Shown here: in pieces, positions 23,928 through 31,990 of the stretch
How positions within the stretch are numbered: the first letter of the stretch is position 1
How the letters are laid out: each line of letters begins with the position of its first letter
Source of the DNA: Streptococcus mitis
Lineage (GTDB): Bacteria; Bacillota; Bacilli; Lactobacillales; Streptococcaceae
Length of the DNA: 64,000 nucleotides
Assembly (NCBI RefSeq): GCF_023109105.1
Contig: NZ_JALDTZ010000004.1
Span: 1 to 64,000, forward strand
Reading direction: 5' to 3'
The notes under the pieces: generated by a model
What the model saw: the letters and a program-made list of their open reading frames with translations, nothing else
Told to the model about the DNA's origin: nothing
Databases searched by the model: none
Program-made: the position numbers and the translations under genes

Positions 23928-25804
23928 CAATCCATCTCCCGTACATGAGTCTCAATAAAGGCAATTTCTTCAGGAGACAGGTCATATTTTTTATATAGCT
24001 GGCGGTCAATATCAGCCACTGATTGTGTCCAATCAATGTCCGAATTGACCGTAAAGTCTTGGAGTGGGATATAATGCCATACTGCTTTCGTATTATCTTG
24101 AGTAATTTTCAAAACTCCAAGCATTGTGCGCAAAAACTTAGATTTAATGTATTTTAAACAAGCCTCTGCTTCTTCTAAAGAATTAAATTCACCAACAGAA
24201 ATAAACGTTTCTGTATACCCGATGACGGGGTACCCGATGACGGGGGTCGATAGGACTTCGCCAATCGCCCCACTTCCATTTGCTTTTGGAAGAATTATTT
24301 TATACTTTTCAAAATTTGATGGACATGTTACATAATCTTTTCTAAACCATTTATATACACGTTCATTATTAAAACGCCCATATATTTTAATATACTCATT
24401 TCCATCTTCAGGTTTAACATCAAAAAATAATTCAGGCAATTTTTCAAAAGCATTAGAAGCAACTCTCCTATCTGAAACTCTCTTCATAAGATTAGGAAAA
24501 TCTGTATAAATCAAATCAGAATAGCGATATGATCCTCTATTAGTAACAAATTGATCAATAGATTCAAAATTTTTCTTAATAACTTTTTTTCTAATTGAAT
24601 TCATTTCTATAAAGGGAACAAAAACTTCAATTGGTTCAAATTCTTGTTCAGTATCATAATAAGTAACTGCTACCCCACCTTTAATATCAGTTCCAGGAAA
24701 AACATTGCCACTTTTTTGTTCAAAAAAAGATACCTTTACATGTTGATTATTCAACATTTGTTGATTCCAAGTTTTTGGAGTCCCTCCAGCATTTGATAAA
24801 AATCTAGCAGGAGTTATTAAAGATGCTTTTTTAGAAATTTTGTATGATTCTGAAATAAATTTATGATATATAGGCATATCCTTTGTACTTGTTCCCTGCG
24901 CCTCCTCTTGGTAAGGCGGATTTCCTATCACTACATCAAATTTCATTTCACTTTCCTCACTAGATAGGCGCTCAAAACCTATCATTTTATTCTTTTTCCA
25001 GTCTTTGATTTGGGTTTTAGATTCTTCTGCTTGTTCTACTTCCAGCTCATCGGAAAACAAGCTTAACTGTTGAGATTGTCCTTGTGTAGCTGAGTAGGGA
25101 CTGTTTTTTTTCAATCCATCCATCTGAAAGACATTGTAGGATATAATAGTCGCAATTTCTTTCTTTTGCTCTAAGGTCGGTTGATTTCCAGTCTTTGCAA
25201 GATAGTAATCCTCGAAGGTCGCTAAAAGATTTTCACGCGCCAAAAGGAGAGAATCTCCTTGATACTCATAACCATAAGAAGCTCGATAAGCTTTTTTTAC
25301 AAGTTCATAAAAGGTGACTTCATCTGAGACCTCACGACTAATGCGCTGCAATTTTCTATCAACAAAACCAACTCGCTCAGATAATGGAATTTCCTCACCA
25401 GTCACTGTATCATAGCGAGTAACCATATAAGGTGCTTCACCACAGGTAATTTCTAGCCAGCGCACTTGGATATAATCTTCAAGATCCATAGCTTCAAGTT
25501 CAGCTTCCACGTAGCCATTTTGCTTTTCAACTAACCAAGTTGGCGTAAAAACTTCGGCTCTAATCTTGGTTCGGTCTTTTTGCTCATACTTAGACTTTTC
25601 TGATCTGGGTTGAATCAAGTTTGCATAGGTTCCCGTCACCTTACTTGGATTGATACGATCACTTGGAGCAAATCCCTTCCCTAACAATTCATAAGAATGC
25701 GTCGCCCAAACAATTGATTTCTTTGTCGTTCGATCTTTTAAAAGAATTTTTAATAAGTCAGCCGATTCTTTAGATAAACTTTCTTCACTAATATCTATTG
25801 TCAT
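23927..25804 (-). CDS. Eco57I-type N6-adenine DNA methylase
   Basis: 625 aa. The SAM-binding motif I is the unusual EITCGEAPY (residues 118-126), preceded by FTPTWLV; catalytic motif IV is NPPY (295-298) in FDVVIGNPPYQEEAQ. The C-terminal 300 residues look like a TaqI/Eco57I-type target-recognition region. The ATG at 25802-25804 follows GAGAGGT; the frame is open two codons upstream to a TTG. The gene overlaps the helicase gene by TGATG. It would protect host DNA while the partner acts on unmodified DNA. It contains a 15-bp tandem duplication near residues 520-530 (VIGYPVIGY). Confidence 0.88.
   Translation of the reverse strand: MTIDISEESLSKESADLLKILLKDRTTKKSIVWATHSYELLGKGFAPSDRINPSKVTGTYANLIQPRSEKSKYEQKDRTKIRAEVFTPTWLVEKQNGYVEAELEAMDLEDYIQVRWLEITCGEAPYMVTRYDTVTGEEIPLSERVGFVDRKLQRISREVSDEVTFYELVKKAYRASYGYEYQGDSLLLARENLLATFEDYYLAKTGNQPTLEQKKEIATIISYNVFQMDGLKKNSPYSATQGQSQQLSLFSDELEVEQAEESKTQIKDWKKNKMIGFERLSSEESEMKFDVVIGNPPYQEEAQGTSTKDMPIYHKFISESYKISKKASLITPARFLSNAGGTPKTWNQQMLNNQHVKVSFFEQKSGNVFPGTDIKGGVAVTYYDTEQEFEPIEVFVPFIEMNSIRKKVIKKNFESIDQFVTNRGSYRYSDLIYTDFPNLMKRVSDRRVASNAFEKLPELFFDVKPEDGNEYIKIYGRFNNERVYKWFRKDYVTCPSNFEKYKIILPKANGSGAIGEVLSTPVIGYPVIGYTETFISVGEFNSLEEAEACLKYIKSKFLRTMLGVLKITQDNTKAVWHYIPLQDFTVNSDIDWTQSVADIDRQLYKKYDLSPEEIAFIETHVREMD
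24210..24247. repeat. In-frame 15-bp tandem duplication in the methylase gene
   Basis: The unit TACCCGATGACGGGG occurs twice head to tail and encodes a doubled VIGYP. Because 15 bp is a multiple of three, the frame is kept. It lies in the target-recognition half of the methylase. Confidence 0.75.
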
Positions 25805-25832
25805 AAGCAACCTCTCTTATATTGTAAGCCCT

Positions 25833-25838
25833 ATTATA
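25833..25838 (-). promoter_or_regulatory. -10 box of the R-M operon
   Basis: TGaTATAAT, an extended -10, lies about 28 bp before the methylase ATG, with no good -35. It gives the R-M pair its own promoter, separate from relBE. Confidence 0.6.
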
Positions 25839-25879
25839 TCATATTTTAAAGAATGAAAATTTACTTGGAAAAAAGTAAT

Positions 25880-26143
25880 TCAATAAATATCTCTCCGATG
25901 ACCAACTTCTAGAGTAGCAACGACTAATTCATCATCTACAATTTGTACGATAACTCGATAATTACCAATTCTATAGCGCCATTGACCAACGCGATTACCA
26001 ACCAAAGCCTTTCCGTGTCGTCTTGGGTCTTCCAAAACATTGGTTTGTAAATAGTTTGTAATTAGCTTCTGCGTATAACGATCCAATTTTTTCAATTGCT
26101 TGATGAAACGTCTTGTTGGAACTAATTTATACAAATTATTCAT
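25880..26143 (-). CDS. relE: RelE/ParE-family toxin
   Basis: 87 aa, basic, RelE-fold type II toxin. Family features are the N-terminal FIKQLKKLDR helix, the central DPRRHGKALVGNRVGQWRYRIGNYRVIVQI strand-rich core with conserved basic residues, and the C-terminal VGHRRDIY. RelE toxins cut mRNA on the ribosome. Its start overlaps the antitoxin gene by 8 bp. The same pair lies beside vicX in pneumococcus (RelBE2), which supports the symbol. Confidence 0.9.
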   Translation of the reverse strand: MNNLYKLVPTRRFIKQLKKLDRYTQKLITNYLQTNVLEDPRRHGKALVGNRVGQWRYRIGNYRVIVQIVDDELVVATLEVGHRRDIY

Positions 26144-26378
26144 CCTCCAAGCCTAAATCATGCATCATTTCTTCCCAAGTAATGGGGGCAACTCCTTTTT
26201 CCAAGTCGTCTAAATACTCTTGATAGGCTAAATCTGCCACACGTGCGTCGTATTCGTCTTCTAGAGCTTCAAGAGTTTTGGTGCGGATAAGTTCCGACAG
26301 GGAAACTCCTTCAAACTTAGCCATTGCTTTCATAAATGTTTTATCAGCTTCAGAAACTTTTAATGTAATAGTAGTCAT
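26136..26378 (-). CDS. relB: RelB-like antitoxin
   Basis: 80 aa, acidic. The N-terminal TTITLKVSEADKTFMKAMAKFEGVSLSELIRTKTLEAL is a ribbon-helix-helix DNA-binding domain, and the acidic C-terminal tail (WEEMMHDLGLEDE) would wrap the toxin. The ATG at 26376-26378 has GGGAG upstream; the frame stays open 20 codons further, through the promoter, so that extension is rejected. The protein should bind the AATGGT-gtt-ACCATT palindrome over its own -10 and repress the operon. Confidence 0.9.
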   Translation of the reverse strand: MTTITLKVSEADKTFMKAMAKFEGVSLSELIRTKTLEALEDEYDARVADLAYQEYLDDLEKGVAPITWEEMMHDLGLEDE

Positions 26379-26397
26379 CTTTTGCACTCCCTTTTTT

Positions 26398-26438
26398 AAT
26401 GGTAACACCATTGTATTACTTTTTAGGTGTTCCGTCAA
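26398..26438 (-). promoter_or_regulatory. relBE promoter with palindromic operator
   Basis: TTGACG (26433-26438), a 17-bp spacer and TACAAT (26410-26415). The perfect palindrome AATGGT-gtt-ACCATT (26398-26412) overlaps the end of the -10 and the start site, the usual place for an antitoxin operator. Confidence 0.85.
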
Positions 26439-26441
26439 TAT

Positions 26442-26469
26442 AAAAAGAACACCTTCTCAGCGTTCTTTC
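26442..26469 (-). terminator. Terminator after vicX
   Basis: AAAGAAC and GTTCTTT form a stem ending in TTTTTAT on the minus strand, right at the vicX stop codon and just ahead of the relBE -35. Confidence 0.7.
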
Positions 26470-27278
26470 TATATATCTGTCAATGGTGTTGCGGTATCTG
26501 GTGAGGTATCATAAACCTTAAAGTCTACTCCAACTCCCAGATCAGCTTGTGCTAGCTGGTTGACCATGGTCATGTGAGCCAGCTCCTTGATATTGTTTTC
26601 CTTAGACAAGTGACCAAGATAGATTTTCTTAGTACGATTTCCTAGCGTCCGAATCATGGCTTCGGCACCGTCCTCGTTAGAAAGGTGACCCAGATCCGAT
26701 AGGATTCGTTGTTTGAGTCGCCAAGCGTAAGAACCTGCTCGTAAAATCTCTACATCATGATTGGACTCGATAAGATAGCCATCCGCATTTTCGACAATTC
26801 CTGCCATACGGTCACTAACATAACCTGTATCAGTCAGCAAGACAAAACTCTTATCATCCTTCATAAAACGATAGAACTGCGGTGCGACTGCATCATGGCT
26901 TACACCAAAACTCTCGATGTCAATATCTCCAAAGGTTTTGGTTTTGCCCATCTCAAAGATATGCTTTTGCGAAGAATCCACCTTGCCGAGATACTTGCTA
27001 TTTTCCATAGCCTGCCAGGTCTTTTCATTGGCATACAAATCCATACCATACTTGCGAGCCAAAACGCCTACTCCATGGATATGATCTGAATGCTCATGGG
27101 TAATCAAGATGGCATCCAAGTCTTCTGGTTTGCGGTTAATTTCAGCTAGCAGACTGGTGATTTTCTTGCCAGACAAACCTGCATCCACTAAAAGCTTCTT
27201 TTTTGGAGTTTCCAGATAAAAGGAATTTCCACTGGAACCCGACGCTAAAATACTGTATTTAAAGCCTGTTTCACTCAT
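26469..27278 (-). CDS. vicX: VicX / YycJ metallo-beta-lactamase-fold protein
   Basis: 269 aa, cytosolic. The metal-binding HxHxDH motif reads THEHSDHIHG at about residues 60-69, with further ligands in SHDAV and LSHLSNEDG-type segments. Third gene of the WalRK (VicRK) operon. The YycJ family is linked to DNA repair (5'-3' exonuclease) and to modulation of the two-component system. Its start is one base past the vicK stop, so the genes are co-translated. Confidence 0.95.
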   Translation of the reverse strand: MSETGFKYSILASGSSGNSFYLETPKKKLLVDAGLSGKKITSLLAEINRKPEDLDAILITHEHSDHIHGVGVLARKYGMDLYANEKTWQAMENSKYLGKVDSSQKHIFEMGKTKTFGDIDIESFGVSHDAVAPQFYRFMKDDKSFVLLTDTGYVSDRMAGIVENADGYLIESNHDVEILRAGSYAWRLKQRILSDLGHLSNEDGAEAMIRTLGNRTKKIYLGHLSKENNIKELAHMTMVNQLAQADLGVGVDFKVYDTSPDTATPLTDI

Positions 27279-27279
27279 T

Positions 27280-28629
27280 CTAGTCTTCTACTTCATCCTC
27301 CCAAACTTCTTCTTTCACTGCATCCTTATCATAAGGGAGCACAATTGTGAAAGTTGATCCCTTACCGTATTCACTCTTGGCCCAAATAAAGCCCTTATGT
27401 TGTTTGATAATTTCTTTGGCAATAGACAGTCCCAGACCTGTTCCACCTTGGGCACGACTTCTAGCGCGATCCACACGATAAAAACGGTCAAAGATTCGTG
27501 GTAAATCTTGCTTTGGTATCCCCAATCCTTGGTCTGAAATGGATAAAATCATCTGATCATCAGTTGTCTTCATGGTCACTGTGATTTTCCCACCGTCTGG
27601 AGAATACTTGATGGCATTGTTGAGAATGTTATCAATCACCTGTGTCATCTTGTCTGTATCAATTTCAATCCAGACTGAGGTAATGGGGTAATCTCTCACC
27701 AGTTCATATTTCTTCTCTTCATCCTGCCCTCTTATCTGATCAAAACGGTTGAGGATAAAGGTAATAAAAGCAGTAAAGTTAATCAGTTCCACATCTAGAT
27801 GAGTAGTTGCATTATCAATACGTGAAAGATGGAGAAGATCTGTCACCATCCGCATCATACGGTTGGTTTCGTCTAGAGACACCTTGATAAAGTCTGGCGC
27901 GACAGGTTCTGACAAGGCACCCTCATCCAAGGCTTCAAGATAGGATTTTACACTAGTCAGAGGCGTCCGTAGCTCATGACTAACGTTGGAAACAAAGAGT
28001 CTCCGTTCGCGCTCCTCCTTCTCCTGCTCCGTCGTATCATGCAAAACTGCAACCAAACCTGAGATAAAGCCAGACTCACGACGCACCAAGGCAAAGCGTA
28101 CACGAAGGCTCAGATACTCGCCATTGGAATCCTGAGAATCAATCATGAGCTCAGGAATTTGGGTAATCAAATCACGAAGTTCATACTCATCTTCAATCTT
28201 AAGCAATTCAAGGATGCTTTTATTGAGAACATCTTCTTTCTGAACACCTAACTGTTTCTTAGCCGTGTCATTAATCATAGTAATCTTACCACGACGATTG
28301 GTCGCAAGGACTCCATCCGTCATGTAAGATAGGATACTATTCAACCGTTTACTCTCTTGTTCCAGATTTTCTTGGGTTAAACGGATTACTTCTGATAAAT
28401 CATTGAGATTATTGGTAACATTAGTAATTTCAGAGCTTCCCTGCATATCCAATACCTGAGAATAATCTCCTGCAATTAGGTCTTTAACCTTTTGATTAAT
28501 TTGCTTCAGCCGAATATTATCCCGACGATTTTCTAACAAGAGCAAGGTCACTACTAAAATAAAACCAAGTAGAATGAGGATAAAGATAAAATCACTGGTT
28601 AAAACTGTGTCTTTAATTAATTCAATCAT
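27280..28629 (-). CDS. vicK: Sensor histidine kinase VicK (WalK)
   Basis: 449 aa. One membrane segment (residues about 14-33) with almost no extracellular loop, as in streptococcal VicK; then HAMP (about 35-88), PAS (about 95-200), HisKA with phosphoacceptor H218 in [13 protein letters not shown], and HATPase_c ([28 protein letters not shown]). Controls cell-wall hydrolase genes through VicR. The start overlaps vicR by 8 bp. Confidence 0.97.
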   Translation of the reverse strand: MIELIKDTVLTSDFIFILILLGFILVVTLLLLENRRDNIRLKQINQKVKDLIAGDYSQVLDMQGSSEITNVTNNLNDLSEVIRLTQENLEQESKRLNSILSYMTDGVLATNRRGKITMINDTAKKQLGVQKEDVLNKSILELLKIEDEYELRDLITQIPELMIDSQDSNGEYLSLRVRFALVRRESGFISGLVAVLHDTTEQEKEERERRLFVSNVSHELRTPLTSVKSYLEALDEGALSEPVAPDFIKVSLDETNRMMRMVTDLLHLSRIDNATTHLDVELINFTAFITFILNRFDQIRGQDEEKKYELVRDYPITSVWIEIDTDKMTQVIDNILNNAIKYSPDGGKITVTMKTTDDQMILSISDQGLGIPKQDLPRIFDRFYRVDRARSRAQGGTGLGLSIAKEIIKQHKGFIWAKSEYGKGSTFTIVLPYDKDAVKEEVWEDEVED

Positions 28630-29329
28630 TATTTCTCATATAATAACCAACACCGCGACGTGTTAGGATATACTCAGGACGACTCGGTGTATCTTCAATC
28701 TTCTCACGCAAACGTCTAATAGTTACGTCAACAGTCCGAACATCTCCGAAATAATCATAACCCCAGACCGTTTCAAGCAAGTGTTCACGTGTAATCACTT
28801 GACCAATATGAGAAGCCAAGTGGTACAAGAGCTCAAATTCACGGTGGGTTAAGTCTAGTTCTTCACCGTATTTCTTAGCAACATAGGCATCTGGCACAAT
28901 CTCCAAGTCCCCAATTTGCAAGGGCTGAGTTTTCTTTTCATCAGATTCTTGATTATCTACAGAAGCCAAGTCCGTGCGACGAAGAAGAGCTTTGACACGC
29001 GCCTGCAACTCACGATTTGAGAAGGGTTTTGTCACATAGTCATCCGCTCCAAGCTCTAAACCGATAACCTTATCAAATTCGCTATCTTTAGCCGACAGCA
29101 TGATAATAGGCACACTACTGGTCTTGCGAATAGTCTTCGCAACTTCTAAACCATCAATTTCTGGAAGCATCAAATCCAGAATAATAATATCTGGTTGCTC
29201 TGCTTCAAATTGTTCTAGCGCTTCACGACCATTAAAAGCAGTTACAACTTCGTAACCTTCCTTGGTCATATTAAACTTGATAATATCCGAGATTGGTTTT
29301 TCATCATCTACAATTAATATTTTTTTCAT
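28622..29329 (-). CDS. vicR: Response regulator VicR (WalR)
   Basis: 235 aa, OmpR/PhoB family. The phosphoacceptor is D52 in [13 protein letters not shown], with the acidic pocket VDDE at residues 8-11 and K at the KPF motif; a winged-helix DNA-binding domain fills the C-terminal half ([14 protein letters not shown]). It is essential in pneumococcus, where it drives pcsB and other wall genes. First gene of vicR-vicK-vicX, behind its own promoter (TATAAT at 29350-29355, short leader with AGGTG). Confidence 0.97.
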   Translation of the reverse strand: MKKILIVDDEKPISDIIKFNMTKEGYEVVTAFNGREALEQFEAEQPDIIILDLMLPEIDGLEVAKTIRKTSSVPIIMLSAKDSEFDKVIGLELGADDYVTKPFSNRELQARVKALLRRTDLASVDNQESDEKKTQPLQIGDLEIVPDAYVAKKYGEELDLTHREFELLYHLASHIGQVITREHLLETVWGYDYFGDVRTVDVTIRRLREKIEDTPSRPEYILTRRGVGYYMRNND

Positions 29330-29349
29330 TTGTTCACCTTTTCTCTACT

Positions 29350-29355
29350 ATTATA
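29350..29355 (-). promoter_or_regulatory. vicR -10 box
   Basis: TATAAT on the minus strand, 20 bp before the vicR ATG, within the 54-bp gap to mutY. The -35 is not clear because the mutY terminator T-run fills that position. Confidence 0.65.
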
Positions 29356-29356
29356 C

Positions 29357-29392
29357 CAAAAAAATAAAAAGAAGACACAATAGCTAGTCTTT
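29357..29392 (-). terminator. Terminator of mutY
   Basis: AAAGAC and GTCTT form a short stem followed on the minus strand by CTTTTTATTTTTTT. It overlaps the mutY stop and abuts the vicR -10. Confidence 0.65.
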
Positions 29393-30559
29393 GCTACTGT
29401 CTAAGTTGGCTTGTGCATAAGCCTTCCAGATTTTTTGTTGGGGTTTAGCAAGTGGAACATCCTTGAACTCTTCTGGTGAAAGCCAGCGAACTTCCCTATC
29501 TGAAAAATCATGGAAATCAGTCACCTGACCTGCTAGAATCTGTACATGCCACTTGCGATGGCTAAAGACATGCTTGACAGTCTCAAAATTCAGATTAACC
29601 CAATCAACTTCTAAGTCATAGTCCTGCTGGAAACTCTCTTCTGGACTAGGACCAAAGTTCACACTTTCTTCCGCGACCTGATGAAAGAGGTCAAACTGCT
29701 CTTCTTGCGAAAAGTCATCAACTTCTATCAAGGGGAAATGCCAAAAACCTGCCAATAGCTTTTCACTTTCATTCTTTTCAAGTAAAAATTGTCCCTGAGT
29801 ATTTTTAACCACCAAGGCTTTAAGATAAATAGGAACTGGCTTTTTCTTAGGAGCTTTAATTGGATAACGTTCCATTGTGCCATTCTGATATGCCGCACTA
29901 AAGTCCTTAACTGGGCTTTCTTCTGGTCTGGGATTTACAGGCGCCTCAATATCCGAACCCAAGTCCATCAAGGCTTGATTAAAGTCACCAGGCCGTTCTG
30001 GGTCAATCAGGATTTCCATCATTGCCTGAAAAATTTTGCGATTACTTGGAATGCCAATATCGTGGTTGACTTCAAACAGACGAGCTAGAACACGCGTGAC
30101 ATTACCATCTACAGCTGGCTCAGGCAAGTTAAAAGCAATACTGGAAATGGCTCCTGCTGTGTAAGGTCCAATCCCTTTCAAGATGGAAATTCCTTCATAG
30201 GTGTTTGGAAATTGACCACCAAAGTCAGCCATAATCTGCTGAGCCGCAACCTGCATATTACGAACTCGAGAATAATAACCCAAACCTTCCCAAGCCTTCA
30301 ACAAACCTTCTTCAGGGGCAGTTGCCAAACTTTCCACTGTTGGAAACAAATCCAAGAATCGTTCGTAGTAAGGAATAACCGTATCCACCCTGGTCTGCTG
30401 AAGCATGATTTCAGACACCCAAATATGATAAGGATTTTTACTTCTACGCCACGGTAAATCTCGTTTATTTTCATCATACCAGTTGAGAAGTTTCTCACGG
30501 AAAGAAACGATCTTTTTCTCTGGCCACATGACGATACCGTATTCTTTCAAATCTAACAT
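29384..30559 (-). CDS. mutY: A/G-specific adenine DNA glycosylase, lacking the Fe-S cluster
   Basis: 391 aa. MutY removes adenine opposite 8-oxoguanine. Seen: the helix-hairpin-helix and GPYTAGAISSIAF region with the catalytic aspartate in AVDGNVTRVLARL, then a C-terminal NUDIX-like 8-oxoG recognition domain from about residue 245. The four cysteines that hold [4Fe-4S] in most MutY proteins are absent; the whole protein has no cysteine. Cluster-free MutY proteins are known in lactic acid bacteria. The ATG is 6 nt past TGtTATACT, so a leaderless mRNA is likely; a second in-frame ATG lies ten codons later. Confidence 0.94.
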   Translation of the reverse strand: MLDLKEYGIVMWPEKKIVSFREKLLNWYDENKRDLPWRRSKNPYHIWVSEIMLQQTRVDTVIPYYERFLDLFPTVESLATAPEEGLLKAWEGLGYYSRVRNMQVAAQQIMADFGGQFPNTYEGISILKGIGPYTAGAISSIAFNLPEPAVDGNVTRVLARLFEVNHDIGIPSNRKIFQAMMEILIDPERPGDFNQALMDLGSDIEAPVNPRPEESPVKDFSAAYQNGTMERYPIKAPKKKPVPIYLKALVVKNTQGQFLLEKNESEKLLAGFWHFPLIEVDDFSQEEQFDLFHQVAEESVNFGPSPEESFQQDYDLEVDWVNLNFETVKHVFSHRKWHVQILAGQVTDFHDFSDREVRWLSPEEFKDVPLAKPQQKIWKAYAQANLDSSKD

Positions 30560-30565
30560 ATCTCT

Positions 30566-30574
30566 AGTATAACA
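30566..30574 (-). promoter_or_regulatory. mutY extended -10 promoter, leaderless architecture
   Basis: TGtTATACT (-10 at 30566-30571) followed by 6 nt and the mutY ATG at 30557-30559. The -35 region is weak (AGGACA at about 17 bp). Confidence 0.65.
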
Positions 30575-30607
30575 CAGAAGAATCTAACTGTCCTTTTCCT
30601 AGTATTA

Positions 30608-30938
30608 ATACTCTTCTAAAATCTCTTCAAACCACGTCAGCTTCGCCTTGGATTATATATGTGACTGACTTCGTCAGTCTTATCTACAACCTCAAAGCAG
30701 TGTTTTGAGCTGACTTCGTCAGTCTTATCTGCAACCTCAAAACAGTGTTTTGAGCTGACTTCGTCAGTCTTATCTACAACCTCAAAGCAGTGCTTTGAGC
30801 TGACTTCGTTAGTCTTATCTACAACCTCAAAACAGTTTTTTGAGCTGACTTCGTCAGTTCTATCTGCAACCTCAAAGCAGTGCTTTGAGCAACCTGCTAC
30901 TAGCTTCCTAGTTTGCTCTTTGATTTTCATTGAATATA
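30608..30938 (-). repeat. BOX element: boxA, five boxB, boxC
   Basis: Read on the minus strand: boxA 59 bp (30880-30938), five tandem 45-bp boxB units (30665-30889, slightly diverged, sharing 10 bp with boxA) and boxC (about 30608-30664). BOX elements are miniature repeats of pneumococcus and close relatives that sit between genes and can alter neighbouring expression. It fills most of the 413-bp gap between pta and mutY. The pta terminator adjoins its boxA end. Confidence 0.92.
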
Positions 30939-30966
30939 AAAAGCCTCTTCCCAAGGGAAAGAGGAC
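30936..30966 (-). terminator. Terminator of pta
   Basis: CCTCTTTCCC and GGGAAGAGG form a long stem followed by CTTTTTAT on the minus strand, 7 bp past the pta stop and touching boxA. Confidence 0.85.
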
Positions 30967-30972
30967 TAAATC

Positions 30973-31947
30973 TTATTGATGAACTGCTTGAGCTGCTGTG
31001 ATAAGAGTCAACTTGTACACATCATCAGCATTACATCCACGAGAAAGGTCGTTAACTGGCTTGTTCAAACCTTGTAGAACAGGTCCAACAGCCGCAAAAC
31101 CACCAAGACGTTCAGCCATCTTGTAGCCGATATTTCCTGCCTCGATACCTGGGAAGATGAAGACATTTGCTTGACCAGCTACCGTACTTCCAGGAGCTTT
31201 CAGTGCTGCAGTTTCTGGAACAAAGGCCGCATCAAATTGCAACTCACCATCAATTTCAAGGTCAGGACGTAAGTCGTGAGCAATTTTCGTTGCTTCTACG
31301 ACCTTATCAACACTTTCACCAAAACCTGAACCTTTAGTAGAGTAGCTTAGCATAGCAATTTTAGGCTCGATACCAAACATTTTAGCTGTGATTGCTGAGT
31401 TAATCGCAATTTCAGCCAAGGCTTCTGCATCTGGATTGATGTTGATGGCACAGTCACCAAAGAGGTAACGTTCCGTACCACGAACCATGAGGAAGGCTCC
31501 TGAAGTACGAGTTACATTTGGGCGAGTTTTGATGATTTGTAGGGCTGGGCGAACTGTTGAAGCTGTTGAGTGAATAGCTCCAGATACCATTCCATCAACC
31601 AAGCCCAAGTAAACCAACATAACACCAAAGTAATTGACATCTTCAACCAAAATCTTGCGTGCATCTTCTTCAGACATTTTGCCTTTACGACGCTCTACCA
31701 AGGCAGCAACCATTTCTTCAAATTGAGGATAATGTTGAGGGTCAATGACTTCATAACCATCCATGATCCCTTCAATTTCAAGATAAATTTTAATTTTTTC
31801 AGGATTTCCCAGCAAAACAGGAATTACTTCTGTTTCTTTTACCAAGCGTTTAGTCGCTTGAAGGATACGAGGCTCTTCCCCTTCAGGGAGAACGATACGA
31901 GCATTTTTACCAACTAGGTTGGCTTTGAGACTTTCAAAAACTTCCAT
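30973..31947 (-). CDS. pta: Phosphate acetyltransferase
   Basis: 324 aa, short single-domain Pta. It converts acetyl-CoA and phosphate to acetyl phosphate, which acetate kinase uses to make ATP; in streptococci much acetyl phosphate comes from pyruvate oxidase. Seen: VLPEGEEPRI at the start, DGMVSGAIHSTASTVRPALQI, LMLSYSTKGSG-type and NVFIFPGIEAGNIGYK motifs. The start has AAGGAG, and a TATAAT at about 31971-31976 suggests its own promoter in the 43-bp gap after the RluD-family gene. Confidence 0.96.
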   Translation of the reverse strand: MEVFESLKANLVGKNARIVLPEGEEPRILQATKRLVKETEVIPVLLGNPEKIKIYLEIEGIMDGYEVIDPQHYPQFEEMVAALVERRKGKMSEEDARKILVEDVNYFGVMLVYLGLVDGMVSGAIHSTASTVRPALQIIKTRPNVTRTSGAFLMVRGTERYLFGDCAININPDAEALAEIAINSAITAKMFGIEPKIAMLSYSTKGSGFGESVDKVVEATKIAHDLRPDLEIDGELQFDAAFVPETAALKAPGSTVAGQANVFIFPGIEAGNIGYKMAERLGGFAAVGPVLQGLNKPVNDLSRGCNADDVYKLTLITAAQAVHQ

Positions 31948-31990
31948 GAGTTTTCTCCTTTAAGATAATAATTATACTCTGAAACAGTTT

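Noticed and set aside
20676..25804. Plain type III R-M (res/mod) label
   Set aside because: The nuclease-like part is N-terminal GIY-YIG, and the C-terminus is methylase-like rather than a type III endonuclease domain.
30665..30889. CRISPR-like tandem repeats
   Set aside because: Units are contiguous with no unique spacers, and there are no cas genes; the sequence fits boxB.
30637..30954. Open frame of 105 codons with a 15-residue repeat
   Set aside because: It is a translation of the 45-bp boxB repeats (45 is divisible by three), with no ribosome site; the DNA is a BOX element.
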